Assembly (NCBI GenBank): GCA_017893485.1
Contig: JACEHZ010000592.1
Coordinates: forward strand, 806,001-870,000
Direction: 5' to 3'
DNA length: 64,000 nucleotides
DNA from: Hemerocallis citrina
Lineage: Eukaryota > Streptophyta > Magnoliopsida > Asparagales > Asphodelaceae
Numbering within the stretch: position 1 is the first letter of the stretch; each line of letters begins with the position of its first letter. The notes beneath the pieces are model-generated. The model saw only the letters and a program-made list of their open reading frames with translations. It did no database searches and was not told where the DNA came from. Both the position numbers and the translations under genes were made by a program. Of this stretch, positions 21,237 to 31,982 are shown one piece after another.

Positions 21237-24170
21237 GTTCTGAGCTCACAACTCTCTCCTAGAGTTGCTCCTTAAACTCATCTCCCGAATGGCTCTCTCC
21301 CAGAGCCAAGCTCTTCGCTCCGCTCGCCTCCGAAGCGGACCTCTTCTCAGACAGTTCTGAGCTCACAACTCTCTCCTAGAGTTGCTCCCCAAACTCTTCT
21401 CCCAAATGGCTCTCTTCCAGAGCCGAACTCTTTGCTCCGCCCACCTCCAAGGCGGACCTCTTCTCAACGAGTTCGGAACTCACAACTCTCACCAAGAGCT
21501 CCTCCTCACACTCATCCCGAAAACAACTCTTTCCCAGAGCCGGGCTCTTCCGCTCCGCTCGCCTCCGAAGCGGACCTCTTCTCAGACAGTTCGGAGCTCA
21601 CAACTCTCTCCTAGAGTTGCTTCTTAAACTCATCTCCCGAATGGCTCTCTCCCAGAGCTGAGCTCTTCGCTCCGCTCGCCTCCGAAGCGGACCTCTTCTC
21701 AGACAGTTCTGAGCTCACAACTCTCTCCTAGAGTTGCTCCTTAAACTCATCTCCCGAATGGCTCTCTCCCAGAGCCGAGCTCTTCGCTCCGCTCGCCTCC
21801 GAAGCGGACCTCTTCTCAGACAGTTCTGAGCTCACAACTCTCTCCTAGAGTTGCTCCCCAAACTCTTCTCCCAAATGGTTCTCTTCCAGAGCCGAACTCT
21901 TTGCTCCGCCCACCTCCAAGGCGGACCTCTTCTCAACGAGTTTGGAACTCACAACTCTCACCAAGAGCTCCTCCTCACACTCGTCCCGAAAACAACTCTT
22001 TCCCAGAGCCGGGCTCTTCCGCTCCGCTCGCCTCCGAAGCGGACCTCTTCTCAGATAGTTCGGAGCTCACAACTCTCTCCTAGAGTTGCTTCTTAAACTC
22101 ATCTCCCGAATGGCTCTCTCCCAGAGCCGAGCTCTTCGCTCCGCTCGCCTCCGAAGCGGACCTCTTCTCAGACAGTTCTGAGCTCACAACTCTCTCCTAG
22201 AGTTGCTCCTCAAACTCGTCTCCCAAATGGCTCTCTTCCAGAGCCGAGCTCTTCCCTCCGCTCGCCGCCGAAGCGGACCTCTTCTCAACAAGTCCGGAGC
22301 GCACAACTCTCTCCTAGAGTTGCTCCTCAAACTCAACTCCCAAACGGCTCTCTTCCAGAGCCGAGCTCTCCACTCCGCTCACCTCGGAGCGGACCTCTTC
22401 TCAACGAGTTCGGAGCTCGCAACTCTCTCCAAGAGCTCCTCCTCGCACTCGTCTCACGAACGGCTCTCTTCCAGAGCCGAGCTCTCCACTCTGCTCACCT
22501 CGGAGCGGACCACTTATCAACGAGTTCGGAGCGCACAACTCTCTCCTAGAGTTGCTCCCCAAACTCTTCTCCCAAATGGCTCTCTTCCAGAGCCGAACTC
22601 TTTGCTCCGCCCACCTCCAAGGCGGACCTCTTCTCAGACAGTTCGGAGCTCACAACTCTCTCCTAGAGTTGCTCCTCAAACTCATCTCCCAAATGGCTCT
22701 CTCCCAGAGCCGAGCTCTTCGCTCCGCTCGCCTCCGAAGCGGACCTCTTCTCAGACAGTTCGGAGCCCACAACTCTCTCATAGAGTTGCTCCTCAAACTC
22801 GCCTCCCGAACGGCTCTCTTCCAATCCGAGCTCTTCCCTCCGCTCGCCGCCGAAGCGAACATCTTCTCAACGAGTTCGGAGCGCACAACTCTCTCCTAGG
22901 GTTGCTCCTCAAACTCATCTCGCAAATGGCTCTCTTCCAGAGCCGAGCTCTTCCTTCCGCTCGCCGCCGAAGCGGACCTCTTCTCAACAAGTCCGGAGCG
23001 CACGACTCTCTCCTAGAGTTGCTCCTCAAACTCGTCTCCCAAATGGCTCTCTTCCAGAGCCGAGCTCTTCCCTCCGCTCGCCGCCGAAGCGGATCCCTTA
23101 TCAACAAGTTCGGAGCTACAGCTCTTCCCTAGAGTTGCTCCTCAAACTCATCTCACAAATGGCTCACTTCCAGAGCCGAGCTCTTCCCTCCGCTCGCCTC
23201 CAAGGCGGACCTCTTCTCAACGAGTTCGGAGCTCGCAACTCTCTCCAAGAGCTCCTCCTCGCACTCGTCTCACGAACGGCTCTCTTCCAGAGCCGAGCTC
23301 TCCACTCTGCTCACCTCGGAGCGGACCACTTATCAACGAGTTCGGAGCGCACAACTCTCTCCTAGAGTTGCTCCTCAAACTCATCATGCAAATGGCTCTC
23401 TTCCAGAGCCGAGCTCTTCCCTCCGCTCGCCGCCGAAGCGGACCTCTTCTCAACAAGTCCGGAGCGCGCAACTCTCTCCTAGAGTTGCTCCTCAAACTCA
23501 TCTCCCAAATGGCTCTCTCCCAGAGCCGAGCTCTTCGCTCCGCTCGCCTCCGAAGCGGACCTCTTCTCAGACAGTTCGGAGCCCACAACTCTCTCATAGA
23601 GTTGCTCCTCAAACTCGCCTCCCGAACGGCTCTCTTCCAATCCGAGCTCTTCCCTCCGCTCGCTGCCGAAGCGGACATCTTCTCAACGAGTTCGGAGCGC
23701 ACAACTCTCTCCTAGGGTTGCTCCTCAAACTCATCTCGCAAATGGCTCTCTTCCAGAGCCGAGCTCTTCCTTCCGCTCACCGCCGAAGCGGACCTCTTCT
23801 CAACAAGTCCGGAGCGCACGACTCTCTCCTAGAGTTGCTCCTCAAACTCGTCTCCCAAATGGCTCTCTTCCAGAGCCGAGCTCTTCCCTCCGCTCGCCGT
23901 CGAAGCGGATCCCTTATCAACAAGTTTGGAGCTACAGCTCTCCCCTAGAGTTGCTCCTCAAACTCATCTTACAAATGGCTCTCTTCCAGAGCCGAGCTCT
24001 TCCCTCCGCTCGCCTCCAAGGCGGACCTCTTCTGAACGAGTTCGGAGCTCACAACTCTCTTCTAGAGTTGCTCCTCAAACTTGTCTCACAAATGGCTCTC
24101 TTCCAGAGCCGAGCTCTTTGCTCCGCTCACCTCCAAGGCGGACCACTTCTCAACGAGTTCGGAGTCCAGC
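21237..24170 (+). repeat. Tandem array 1b, continuation after nested solo LTR
   Basis: The same 117-bp monomers resume in register after the nested LTR. From about 22200 a diverged subfamily takes over, with TCCGCTCGCCGCCGAAGCGG and CTCACCTCGGAGCGGACC variants. A longer higher-order unit is visible there (compare 22640-23110 with 23490-23950). A 309-codon open frame (22203-23132) spans eight monomers and is Leu/Ser/Arg-rich low-complexity sequence, not a recognised protein. Confidence 0.9.
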
Positions 24171-24174
24171 TTCT

Positions 24175-25060
24175 TCTACATGGCTGCTCCCACAACTTGC
24201 AAAGCACCACACGATGGTTCGGAGTCCAGCACTCGGCTCGACTCTTCTTCCTCGGCTCGCCCACAGACGAGCCGGAAGTAGATCGCCGTTCGAAATTGCT
24301 CCTGCAGCCGTTGAATGGATCGGAGTCCAACACTTGGCTCGATTCTACTTCGTAAGTTCGCTCCTAAGCGGACTAGAAGTAGCTCGCCATTCGAAACTGC
24401 TCCTGCATCCCTTAAACTAACCACACGATGGTTCGGAGTCCAGCACTCGGCTCGACACTTCTTCCTCGGCTCGTCTACAGGCGAGCCGGAAGTAGATCGC
24501 CGTTCGAAATTGCTCCTGCAGCAGTTGAATGGATCAGAGTCCAACACTTAGCTCGATTCTACTTCGCAAGTTCGCTCCTAAGCGGACTAGAAGAAGCTCG
24601 CCATTCGAAACTGCTCTTGCATCCCTTGAACTAACCTCACAATGGTTCGGAGTCCAGCACTCGGCTCGACTCTTCTTCCTCGGCTCGTCCTCGGACGAGC
24701 CAGGAGTAGATCGCCGTTCGAAATTGCTCCTGCAGCCGTTGAATGGATCGGAGTCCAACACTTGGCTCGATTCTACTTCGCAAGTTCGCTCCTAAGCGGA
24801 CTAGAAGTAGCTCGCCATTCGAAACTGCTCCTGCATCCCTCAAACTAACCTCACGATGGTTCAGAGTCCAGCACTCGGCTCGACTCTTCTTCCTCGGCTC
24901 GTCCATAGACGAGCCGAAAGTGGATCGTCGTTCGAAATTGCTCCTGCAGCCGTTGAATGGTTCGGAGTCCAACACTTGGTTCGATTCTACTTCGCAAGTT
25001 CGCTCCTAAGCGAACTAGAAGTAGCTTGCCATTCGGAACTGCTCCCACAACCATAAACTA
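24175..25060 (+). repeat. Tandem array 2, 214-bp dimeric repeat with conserved hairpins
   Basis: Four units spaced exactly 214 bp (GATGGTTC-type starts at 24213, 24427, 24641 and 24855), each made of two related halves of about 107 bp. Each unit has one hairpin GGCTCGTC-loop-GACGAGCC (24254, 24468, 24682, 24896) and one AGTTCGCT-CCTA-AGCGGACT (24355, 24569, 24783, 24997). Element C carries a related ~113-bp monomeric array at 57045-57510. Confidence 0.9.
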
Positions 25061-25149
25061 ATCTAACGATGGTCGGGGTCCTATGGCTCGACTTTACTTC
25101 ACCGGCTCGTCCTTAAACGGGCCGGAGGAAGATGGCCATTCCGAACAGC

Positions 25150-25470
25150 CCCCACGACCATCCGAGCCGTGCTACTCATCTACCGAGGAGCAAAGTGGCG
25201 GAAAATGTGCCCCAAAATCCGTGCTCGGATCTGCCGAACAAGATGCATCTACCGAGCAGCAAAGCAGATGAAGAGCAAGAAGAAAAAGAGGCTAACGGGT
25301 CAGGGTCGGATCCAATACCCTCGGTCCGACCCATACCCTTCTTAGCTCCTTCATTCTTCTCCTTCTTCAGTCTTTCCGCCAAAAGTACCCAACACTTCTG
25401 CTCTTCTTCACTGTGCGAAAGAATGAGGCAGGGGAGAGAACCTGAATGCCTCTCCTCCCCTTCCTCTTTC
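25150..25470 (+). repeat. Element B 3' module, copy 1
   Basis: Contains AAAATCCGTGCTCGGATCTG, the AGCAAAGCAGATGAAGAG...AAAAGAGGCTAACGG stretch and CGGTCCGACCCATACCCTTC. These recur near 26670-26790 (copy 2), partly near 27580-27700 (copy 3), and reversed in element C at 55140-55260 and 55540-55780. No protein-coding sense is recognised. Confidence 0.8.
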
Positions 25471-25479
25471 TTCTCAAGG

Positions 25480-26090
25480 CCAAGCTCTTCACTTCGCTTA
25501 CCTCCAAAGCAGAGCTCTTCTCAAAAGAGTTCGGAGCTAAAACTCTCTCCTAGAGTTGCTCCTCAAACTCCTCTTCCAGATAGCTCTTCTACAAATCGAG
25601 CTCTCCCCTCCGCTCGCCTCCAAAGCGGAGCTCTTCTCAAACGAGTTCGGAGCTAAAAACTCTCTCCTAGAGTTGCTCCTCAAACTCCTCTTCCAGACAG
25701 CTCTTCTACAAGTCGAGCTCTTCACTCCGCTCGCCTCCAAAGCGGAGCTCTTCTCAAACGAGTTCGGAGCTAAAACTCTCTCCTACAGTTGCTCTTCAAA
25801 CTCCCCTTCCAGATGGCTCTTCTACAAATCGAGCTCTCCCCTCCGCTCGCCTCCAAAGCGGAGCTCTTCTCAGCGAGTTCGGAGCTAAAAACTCTCTCCT
25901 AGAGTTGCTCCTCAAACTCCCCTTCCAGACGGCTCTCCTAGAGCCGAGCTCTTCACTCCGCTCACTTCCAAAGCGGAGCTCTTCTCCACAAGTTCGGAGC
26001 ACAACTTTCTCCTGGAGTTCCTCCTCAAACTTGTCTCTCAAATAGCTCTTCTCGACGAGATCGGAGCTAAAACTCTCTTAGAATTGCTCC
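25480..26090 (+). repeat. Tandem array 3, about 119-bp monomers
   Basis: Five monomers related to array 1 but with AAAGCGGAGCTCTTCTCAAA in place of the GCGGACC version and GAGCTAAAACTCTCTCCTAG. They are separated from array 2 by 3' module copy 1, showing that array and module sequence have been duplicated as larger blocks. Confidence 0.85.
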
Positions 26091-26399
26091 TTGCGCTCAC
26101 TTCAAAGAATGGGTCTTCCCATGGCTCTTACGAGGATCTTCCTAGCACCTCTTCTCCACCCCTAGGAGTGGAGCTCCTCTTCAAAAATCTCCAAAAACCA
26201 AGCAGAGCATCACCTCTTCCATATGCCGACTCATCCCCTTCATCAACTCACCGAGCTTCTCCTCACGCTCAAGCCGTCCGAACAGCCGAGCTACCGAACA
26301 GCTCAGCCGAACGGCCGAGCCACTGAGCACGGAGGGGCGGAATCTTCAAGGAACACTTCCTTCAAAACAGACAATTCAGCACCTCGGCCAAACAGCCCT

Positions 26400-26640
26400 G
26401 ATGCGCCGAGCCGAGGTACCGGGGTACCGACCCTCGTATATGGCAAAAAATCGTCCCGAGCCGATCTCACCGTTAGATCATCTCCAAATTCGCACTCAAG
26501 CGTGATGGACGGATCAGATCGCGCCACGTCACCACAAAACGACAAGATAACGTTTTCTTGAAACTCGTGCCTCTTGTCTCGTGATTCACGCTACGATCGT
26601 GATCAACCGTCCAGATCGAGCTGCGTAGCCTGGATCTGCC
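26400..26640 (+). repeat. Element B regulatory-like 3' module with GGTACCGACCCTCG motif
   Basis: GAGGTACCGGGGTACCGACC followed by a CTCGTATATGG motif, then a conserved block ending CTTGTCTCGTGATTCACG. A second copy lies at 27295-27540 and a diverged start at 28665. Reversed copies are in element C at 55260-55460 and 55830-56050. Non-coding by inspection. Confidence 0.8.
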
Positions 26641-26841
26641 AATCTACCAACCTGCGGAGCGGCGAAAATGTGCCTCAAAATCCGTGCTCGGATTCGCCGA
26701 ACAAAGCAAGCAGATGAAGAGGAAGAAAGAAAAAGAGGCTAACGGTCGGGGTCGGATCCGATACCCACGGTCCGACCCATACCCTTCTTAGCTCCTTCAT
26801 TCTTCTCCTTCTTCCCCAACACTTCTCATCTTCTCCACTGT

Positions 26842-27265
26842 GCGGAAGAACAAGGCAGAGGAGAGAACCCAATTTCCTCTCCTCCCCTTCCTTTTCTCCT
26901 CTTCTCCACCGTGCGGAAGAACAAGGCAGAGGAGAGAACCCAACTGCCTCTCCTCCCCTTCCTCTTCTCCTCTTCTTCATCGTGCGGAAGAACAAGGCAG
27001 AGGAGAGAACCCAATTGCCTCTCCTCCCCTTCCTCTTCGCCTCTTCTTCACCGTGCGGAAGAACAAGGCAGAGGAGAGAACCCAATTGCCTCTCCTCCCC
27101 TTCCTCTTCTCCTCTTCTCCACCGTGCGGAAGAACAAGGCAGAGGAGAGAACCCAAATGCCTCTCCTCCCCTTCCTCTTCTCCTCTTCTCCACTATGCGA
27201 AAGAACAAGGCAGAGGAGAGAACCCAAATGCCTCTCCTCCTCTTCCTCTTTCTTCTCAGAAGTGC
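26842..27265 (+). repeat. Tandem array 4, six 71-bp repeats
   Basis: Units start GCGGAAGAACAAGGCAGAGG at 26842, 26913, 26984, 27055 and 27126, with a GCGAAAGAAC variant at 27197. Because 71 is not a multiple of three, all frames cycle. The long antisense frame (26675-27277) and sense frames here are by-products of the repeat. Confidence 0.92.
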
Positions 27266-28029
27266 TGCCGACCCCAATGATCCGAAGTGCCGATCCGATC
27301 CGAGGTGCCGGGGTACCGACCCTCGTATATGGAGAAAAATTCGGCCGATCCCATCTCACCGTCGGATCGTATCAAAATTTGTGCTAAAACATGATGAACG
27401 GTTCAGATCTCGCCACGTCTCCACAAAACGACAAGATAACGTTTTCTCGAAACTCGTGCCTCTTGTCTCGTGATTCGCGCCACGATCGTGATCAACCGTC
27501 CAGATTGAGCCACGTAGCTCGGATCTCAAATCCGAGCTACCGACCTACCGAACAGCAAAGTAGGAAAAAATTCTCCTCAAAATCCGTGCTCGGATCTGCC
27601 GAGCCAGATGCATTAGCCGAGCAACAAGGAAGGAGAGAGAAACAAAGAAAAAAAAATGCACGTGGGCCGGGGTCGACCCGTTAAGGGATCCGAACCCATC
27701 AAGCCACGTCAGCCTCACACCTTCTCCCCTACACTCTCCCGCCAAAACTAACCAAAAAAAAAAAAAAAAGAAGAACCCATCTTCTTCAAAACCCCGGTGC
27801 CGAACCCAACTCTTCACCCGTCACCTTCTTCTCCAACACTCCTGGCGCCAAAACAGAAACAAAGCAAGGGAACCAAATACCATGGTTCCACGCCGCTCGC
27901 CTCCCCCTCGACGAGCTCACCTTGGCTTCGCCGAGCCCTTAGCCATCGAGCTCCGAGTCCGAGCCCGAGCTTCCACCATCTCGACGAGCCACTGTCTCGC
28001 CACCACCGAGTTCACCGACTAAGCTTCGA

Positions 28030-28262
28030 GCCCATCGCCGACCTCCATCATCTCCCACGTCGAGCTTGACTTCGTCTTCTTCACGAAGCTCCGAACCCAA
28101 CTTCTCGTCCAGCCCCTTCCGACGACGACGAGCACGACCCATCGTTGAGCGCCGACCTCCATCATCTCCCACGTCGAGCTCGACTTCGTCTTCTTCACGA
28201 AGCTCCGAACCCAACTCCTCGTCCAGCCCCTTCCGACGACGACGAGCACGACCCATCACGGA
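28030..28262 (+). repeat. Two ~118-bp tandem repeats
   Basis: GCCGACCTCCATCATCTCCC...GACGACGACGAGCACGACCC occurs twice in succession (from about 28034 and 28150). It lies in a GC-rich, CGAGC-rich stretch (27880-28560) with no recognised protein. Confidence 0.85.
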
Positions 28263-28729
28263 GCTTGCCACCTTCGTCGCCGAGCTTACATGAGCAGCTG
28301 AAGCTCGTCATCGAGCCCTTCCTCGACGAACACCTTCGCCTCCACAACTGAAACTCCTCTCCGTCGTCGCTACCGAGCCAAGCTCCTCTCCACGGAGTCG
28401 CCGAGCTCCGAGCACGAACCACCTTGGACGAGCTCCCTCGCCGTGGCAGTTAGAACCCATCGCCGAGCTCCTTCGTCGGAGCCTCCTTCAACGCCGAGTC
28501 GAAGACGGAGGCGAAGAAGAGCGAAGAAGAGGAGAAGAACAGTGGCGGGCCAGAAGGAAAAAAGAAAGAAAAAGAAAAGAAAAGAAAAAATTAAACGCCA
28601 CGTGGCATGCCACGTGGCAGCATCCTACGCGTTCGGCCGATCCAAGTCGCTGCGTTTGGCGCCGAGCCGAGGTACCGGGGTACCGAGGCTGTAAATTGAG
28701 AAAAAAACAGACCGACCAACACGATCCGT

Positions 28730-29000
28730 CCGATCGTCTCAAAATTCGCGTCGCGACACGATCGACGCTCAGAAACGCGCTACGTGTCCCGATCGTGATC
28801 TGCCTCACGATGCGCGCAGATCTGATCATGATGGACGGCCAGAAATGCGCCACGTGTCCATATCGCGATCTGCCTCACGATGCGCGCAGATCTGATCATG
28901 ATGGACGGCCAGAAACGTGCCACGTGTCCAGATCGCGATCTGCCTCACGATGCGTGCTCATCTGGTCATGATGGACGGCCAGAAATTTGCCACGTGTCCA
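28730..29000 (+). repeat. 70-bp tandem repeats near 3' end of element B
   Basis: TGCCTCACGATGCGCGCAGA recurs at 28801, 28871 and 28941 with TGCCACGTGTCC between copies. Element C has the corresponding repeats reversed at 51697-51870. CACGTG (G-box core) occurs in each unit. Confidence 0.9.
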
Positions 29001-29430
29001 GGTAATATTTAAATTATTTATTTATTTATTTAATTGTTTTTTTTATTTAAAAAATCCGAAAAAATATTTAAAAATTGAAAAAATTAATTAAAAATTCTAA
29101 AAATAATTATTAATTCAGAAAAAATTATTTTTAAATTCTGAAAAAATAATTATTAAATTAGAATAATTAATTAATATTTTAGATAATTAATTATTTAATT
29201 CGGAAAATGAATAAAAAATTCAAAAAAAATGAGAAAAAATTCAGAAAAATCTGAAAAAATCACCAAAAATCCAGAAAATTCTGAGAATATTTTTGGGCAT
29301 TTTACAAGCCCATGATAATACTGTTACACCCCGAGCAAGATTCCAAACTCCCTTAAGAACACCGATAAAATCCCGTACGCCATTAAAACAAAAAAAACTA
29401 CTCCTCAAAGGCTGATCAAACTCAGTCTTC
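29001..29430 (+). other. AT-rich 3' region of element B
   Basis: Long run of AATTAATTATT and GAAAAAATTC-type sequence shared in reverse with element C (51376-51695). At 29302-29304 it preserves the unoccupied TTA target where element C carries a MITE. No genes. Confidence 0.8.
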
Positions 29431-29446
29431 GGGAGTGGGGGGCTCG
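29431..29446 (+). other. Polypurine tract of element B
   Basis: GGGAGTGGGGGGCTCG directly abuts the 3' LTR. The same tract is present in reverse at 50359-50374 in element C. It is the expected plus-strand primer for reverse transcription. Confidence 0.75.
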
Positions 29447-30067
29447 TGATATGGCTAAAAATAGGATTAAATCGGGACCGTTCACATGGACACGAATCTT
29501 AAAGCTCAGGGGTAAAACGGTAATTTCACATGCAAATGGGTCCGAAGCGGGTACTGGGTCTCCTTCTCACAGATCCAATAACCCGTGAACGGATCCACCT
29601 CATCTGGGTACGGGTCCCAACCCGAAACACACCCAGTCCAGAAAAGATAGAATTAGGGTTTCTGATTAATCCTAATCAACGGCTCTGATTCACATCTATC
29701 TTTTCACCGGGAATTAAGGGATTACATTCCTAATCTGATTACGAGGATTTTATGCCTTAACAGATCACAGGAATCACATTCCTTATCTGATCCCAACGGC
29801 GACTATAAATACCCCCCACCCATCTCCATTAAGAGGTAATCAATCTTTTTCTAGTTAAACGCTCTTTCATAATCATTTCTGGTTACTGACTTGAACGTCG
29901 GAGGGTGCGTCGCCGGGATCAACCCCGGTGTCTCGCACTTCCTTGCAGGTGAACGGCGGGAGTCAACGGTCAAGCTCCGGCGGAACAGGTTAGGTGTTTC
30001 CTATTCATGTTTCTCACGAACTCACAAATACTGTCTGTTTGCCCCCACACCGAAATTAGCGGCAACA
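29447..30067 (+). repeat. 3' LTR of element B (621 bp)
   Basis: Begins TGATATGGCTAAAAATAGG and ends AGCGGCAACA, followed by the TGAAC target duplication (30068-30072). About 99% identical to the 5' LTR by eye. Confidence 0.93.
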
Positions 30068-30072
30068 TGAAC

Positions 30073-31667
30073 ATATAATGGTCTACCGACCAGCATATCC
30101 ATAGCAGGTGAACCCCTCATAGTCAAACATAACCGGTCTTAGTGCATTCCTATTTTACAACGACCATAGTCTAAAGCAAAATTGCCCAAATCCTACCACT
30201 CATATACATGGACTAGTCTCTCTCAATACCCGCCACATTTTCCCCAACATATCCTAGGAACCACTATTAAATCTACCTCCATACAAGGCATCAGTCCCCA
30301 GCGACCACTCCCCAAGTCCAAGGCCAAATAATCCAAATCATAGACTATAGAGGTTTCCAGTAAGATTATTGGATCTCATATTTTACCCCTTTGTGGTTAC
30401 AATTCGCGCCCTGAGGATCCTCTACGTGTACTCAGGAGTGGTTATGAACCCCTAAACAAACAAAATAATGCTTCTGGCCCGCATGAGCTAAAATTGTGAA
30501 CAGCTTAATAAATGCAAACAATAATCCACCCTTAAATTTCACACACTTGGACTCTCATACACATATACATAGAGTTGTCCTTGTTGTATTCGACCTCTAA
30601 GATCATATTACTCATGATCCGTGTATAACTTATTCGGTCCCTCATATGCATGTTGATCCAAATAAGATCGCTAAGACCCCCATATGAGGGTAGTCAATGC
30701 ATAAGTTTATAAATTTCTCCTCATTTTAATAAACCAGTATATTACAATGTAATTGCTTTTCTCCCTGATCGGTCTATAACTGTCGAATATGTTCTCGGTG
30801 CAGTTCTAATATGTAATTAACATTGGCTTAGTTCGCGGCCATTGGAAGCATTGAACTCCGCCTAAAAAGTAAACCATTGCAACCTCCAGTGCAAGGAGAA
30901 GTCCATATCTATTTTAAAAAATCTAGTGAATATTTTTTGACCAACAGATTCCTAGTACGCCCGGTGGAACTTTTAGCAACTTGCTACTCCTTCCACAGTG
31001 GTGCAAACCGATCATCAAAGCTACATTGACCAAATCATCTCATACAAGCCTTCTCATATACATGTAATATGACTACCGATTCAACGAAGAACATTCTGTT
31101 TAGAGTCATCAAGGCATGCCATGGTGGGGCCTCCATTCAATTTGGGATTCTCACTCATGAAGATCTCAACACCATTAACTTTGAGCAACCACTCATGGCT
31201 CAATCTCAACCAATTCTAAAAGACCTGGCCTCATCAACGGGGACACCCTCTTCTTCAGCTCGACCAACTGTGAAGATCTTAGCTTTGACAAGCTCTCCAA
31301 CAACATCAGCATTCCGGTCGAACAGTAGGAAGAGCTAAAGGTTTCCATTGAGACAACCAAACTCAAACAAAAGAGCGACTATTACCGAGCTAACAAGTGT
31401 AATTGCTCTCCTAGAATTCCTGATTCGGGCAATGCCAAGAAGACCGCTCTACCAGCGGTGGGAGTCATCAACCGATATGAGGCGCTAACCAATTAGTCAA
31501 TCGTCTCTCATGAGGGCAACATCGACAGGATGGCCTCGGGGCCTCCCATGTCCTCACAAATGTACAAGATCTTCAAGGCAGTACAAAGAAAGAAAATGTT
31601 GCCACGACAGGGGGCACATCCATCGCTGCATTCTCTGGATGAAGCAGATGTACAATCTAGGGCCTAC
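30073..31667. other. Unresolved degenerate sequence right of element B
   Basis: This should be the continuation of whatever lay at the insertion site of B, possibly the leader or LTR of the copia relic at 12240-14054. From about 31069 there is coding-like texture on the plus strand (an 89-codon frame beginning MTTDSTKNILFRVIKACHGG), followed by further frames interrupted by stops up to 31667. I do not recognise the family. Confidence 0.35.
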
Positions 31668-31982
31668 TAGGGGTGTAAAGTGAACATCACGTTTTTGTCG
31701 TTCGTCCGAGTCCGGCTCGAGAAATGGTCCGACCGTGGACCGTTTGAATTGTTATACGAACTGAACTTGAACAAATTATTAGGTCTGATTCTTTACTGAG
31801 CTCAAGCCGGACATAAGTCCGTCCGAGTATTATTGCGGTCCGATGTTTTCTCGAACCGAGTCCAGACTATAAAAATTTTGTCCGATCTAAACCAAGCCGG
31901 ATATAAACCCATCCGAGTAGAATTTCGGTTCAAACTTGAATATATGGTTGTCCGATCCCGTCCAGTCCGATTTACAGCTCTA
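31668..31982. mobile_element. hAT-type MITE (315 bp)
   Basis: Termini TAGGGGTGTAAA and TTTACAGCTCTA are inverted with two mismatches. Flanks GGGCCTAC (31660-31667) and GGGCCAAC (31983-31990) form a 7/8 target duplication. It is rich in TCCGAGT / GTCCGA motifs with no coding capacity. Confidence 0.75.

Larger units (their letters stand above)
14055..30067 (+). mobile_element. Element B: 16-kb non-autonomous LTR retrotransposon with amplified internal arrays
   Basis: Two LTRs (14055-14676 and 29447-30067) differ at only about seven positions by eye, roughly 99% identity, so the insertion is fairly recent. Internal landmarks are a TGGCGCC-type primer site, the first 130 codons of a Tat-like gag, tandem arrays from about 15226 to 26090, repeated 3' modules from 25100 to 29000, an AT-rich stretch and a polypurine tract. 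No protease, reverse transcriptase, RNase H or integrase is present. A 3773-bp solo LTR is nested at 17464-21236; without it the element is 12.2 kb. Plant Tat/Ogre elements are known to accumulate tandem repeats in their 3' non-coding part, and gag-only elements are known as TR-GAG. Calling B a TR-GAG derivative is an inference. Confidence 0.9.

Noticed and set aside
22203..23132. 309-codon open frame as a gene
   Set aside because: It is eight tandem monomers read in one phase; composition is repeat-driven, there is no domain, and other array segments are interrupted.
15226..25060. CRISPR-like array
   Set aside because: Monomers are contiguous without unique spacers, of 107-119 bp, and lie inside an LTR retrotransposon in a plant genome.
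26675..27277. 200-codon minus-strand frame
   Set aside because: Antisense of the 71-bp tandem repeats; the pattern GSLLCLVLP is the repeat translated in cycling frames.
31069..31338. 89-codon frame as a host gene or an old pararetrovirus piece
   Set aside because: Surrounded by stops and degenerate sequence next to element insertions; no diagnostic motif for any virus or host family was visible.
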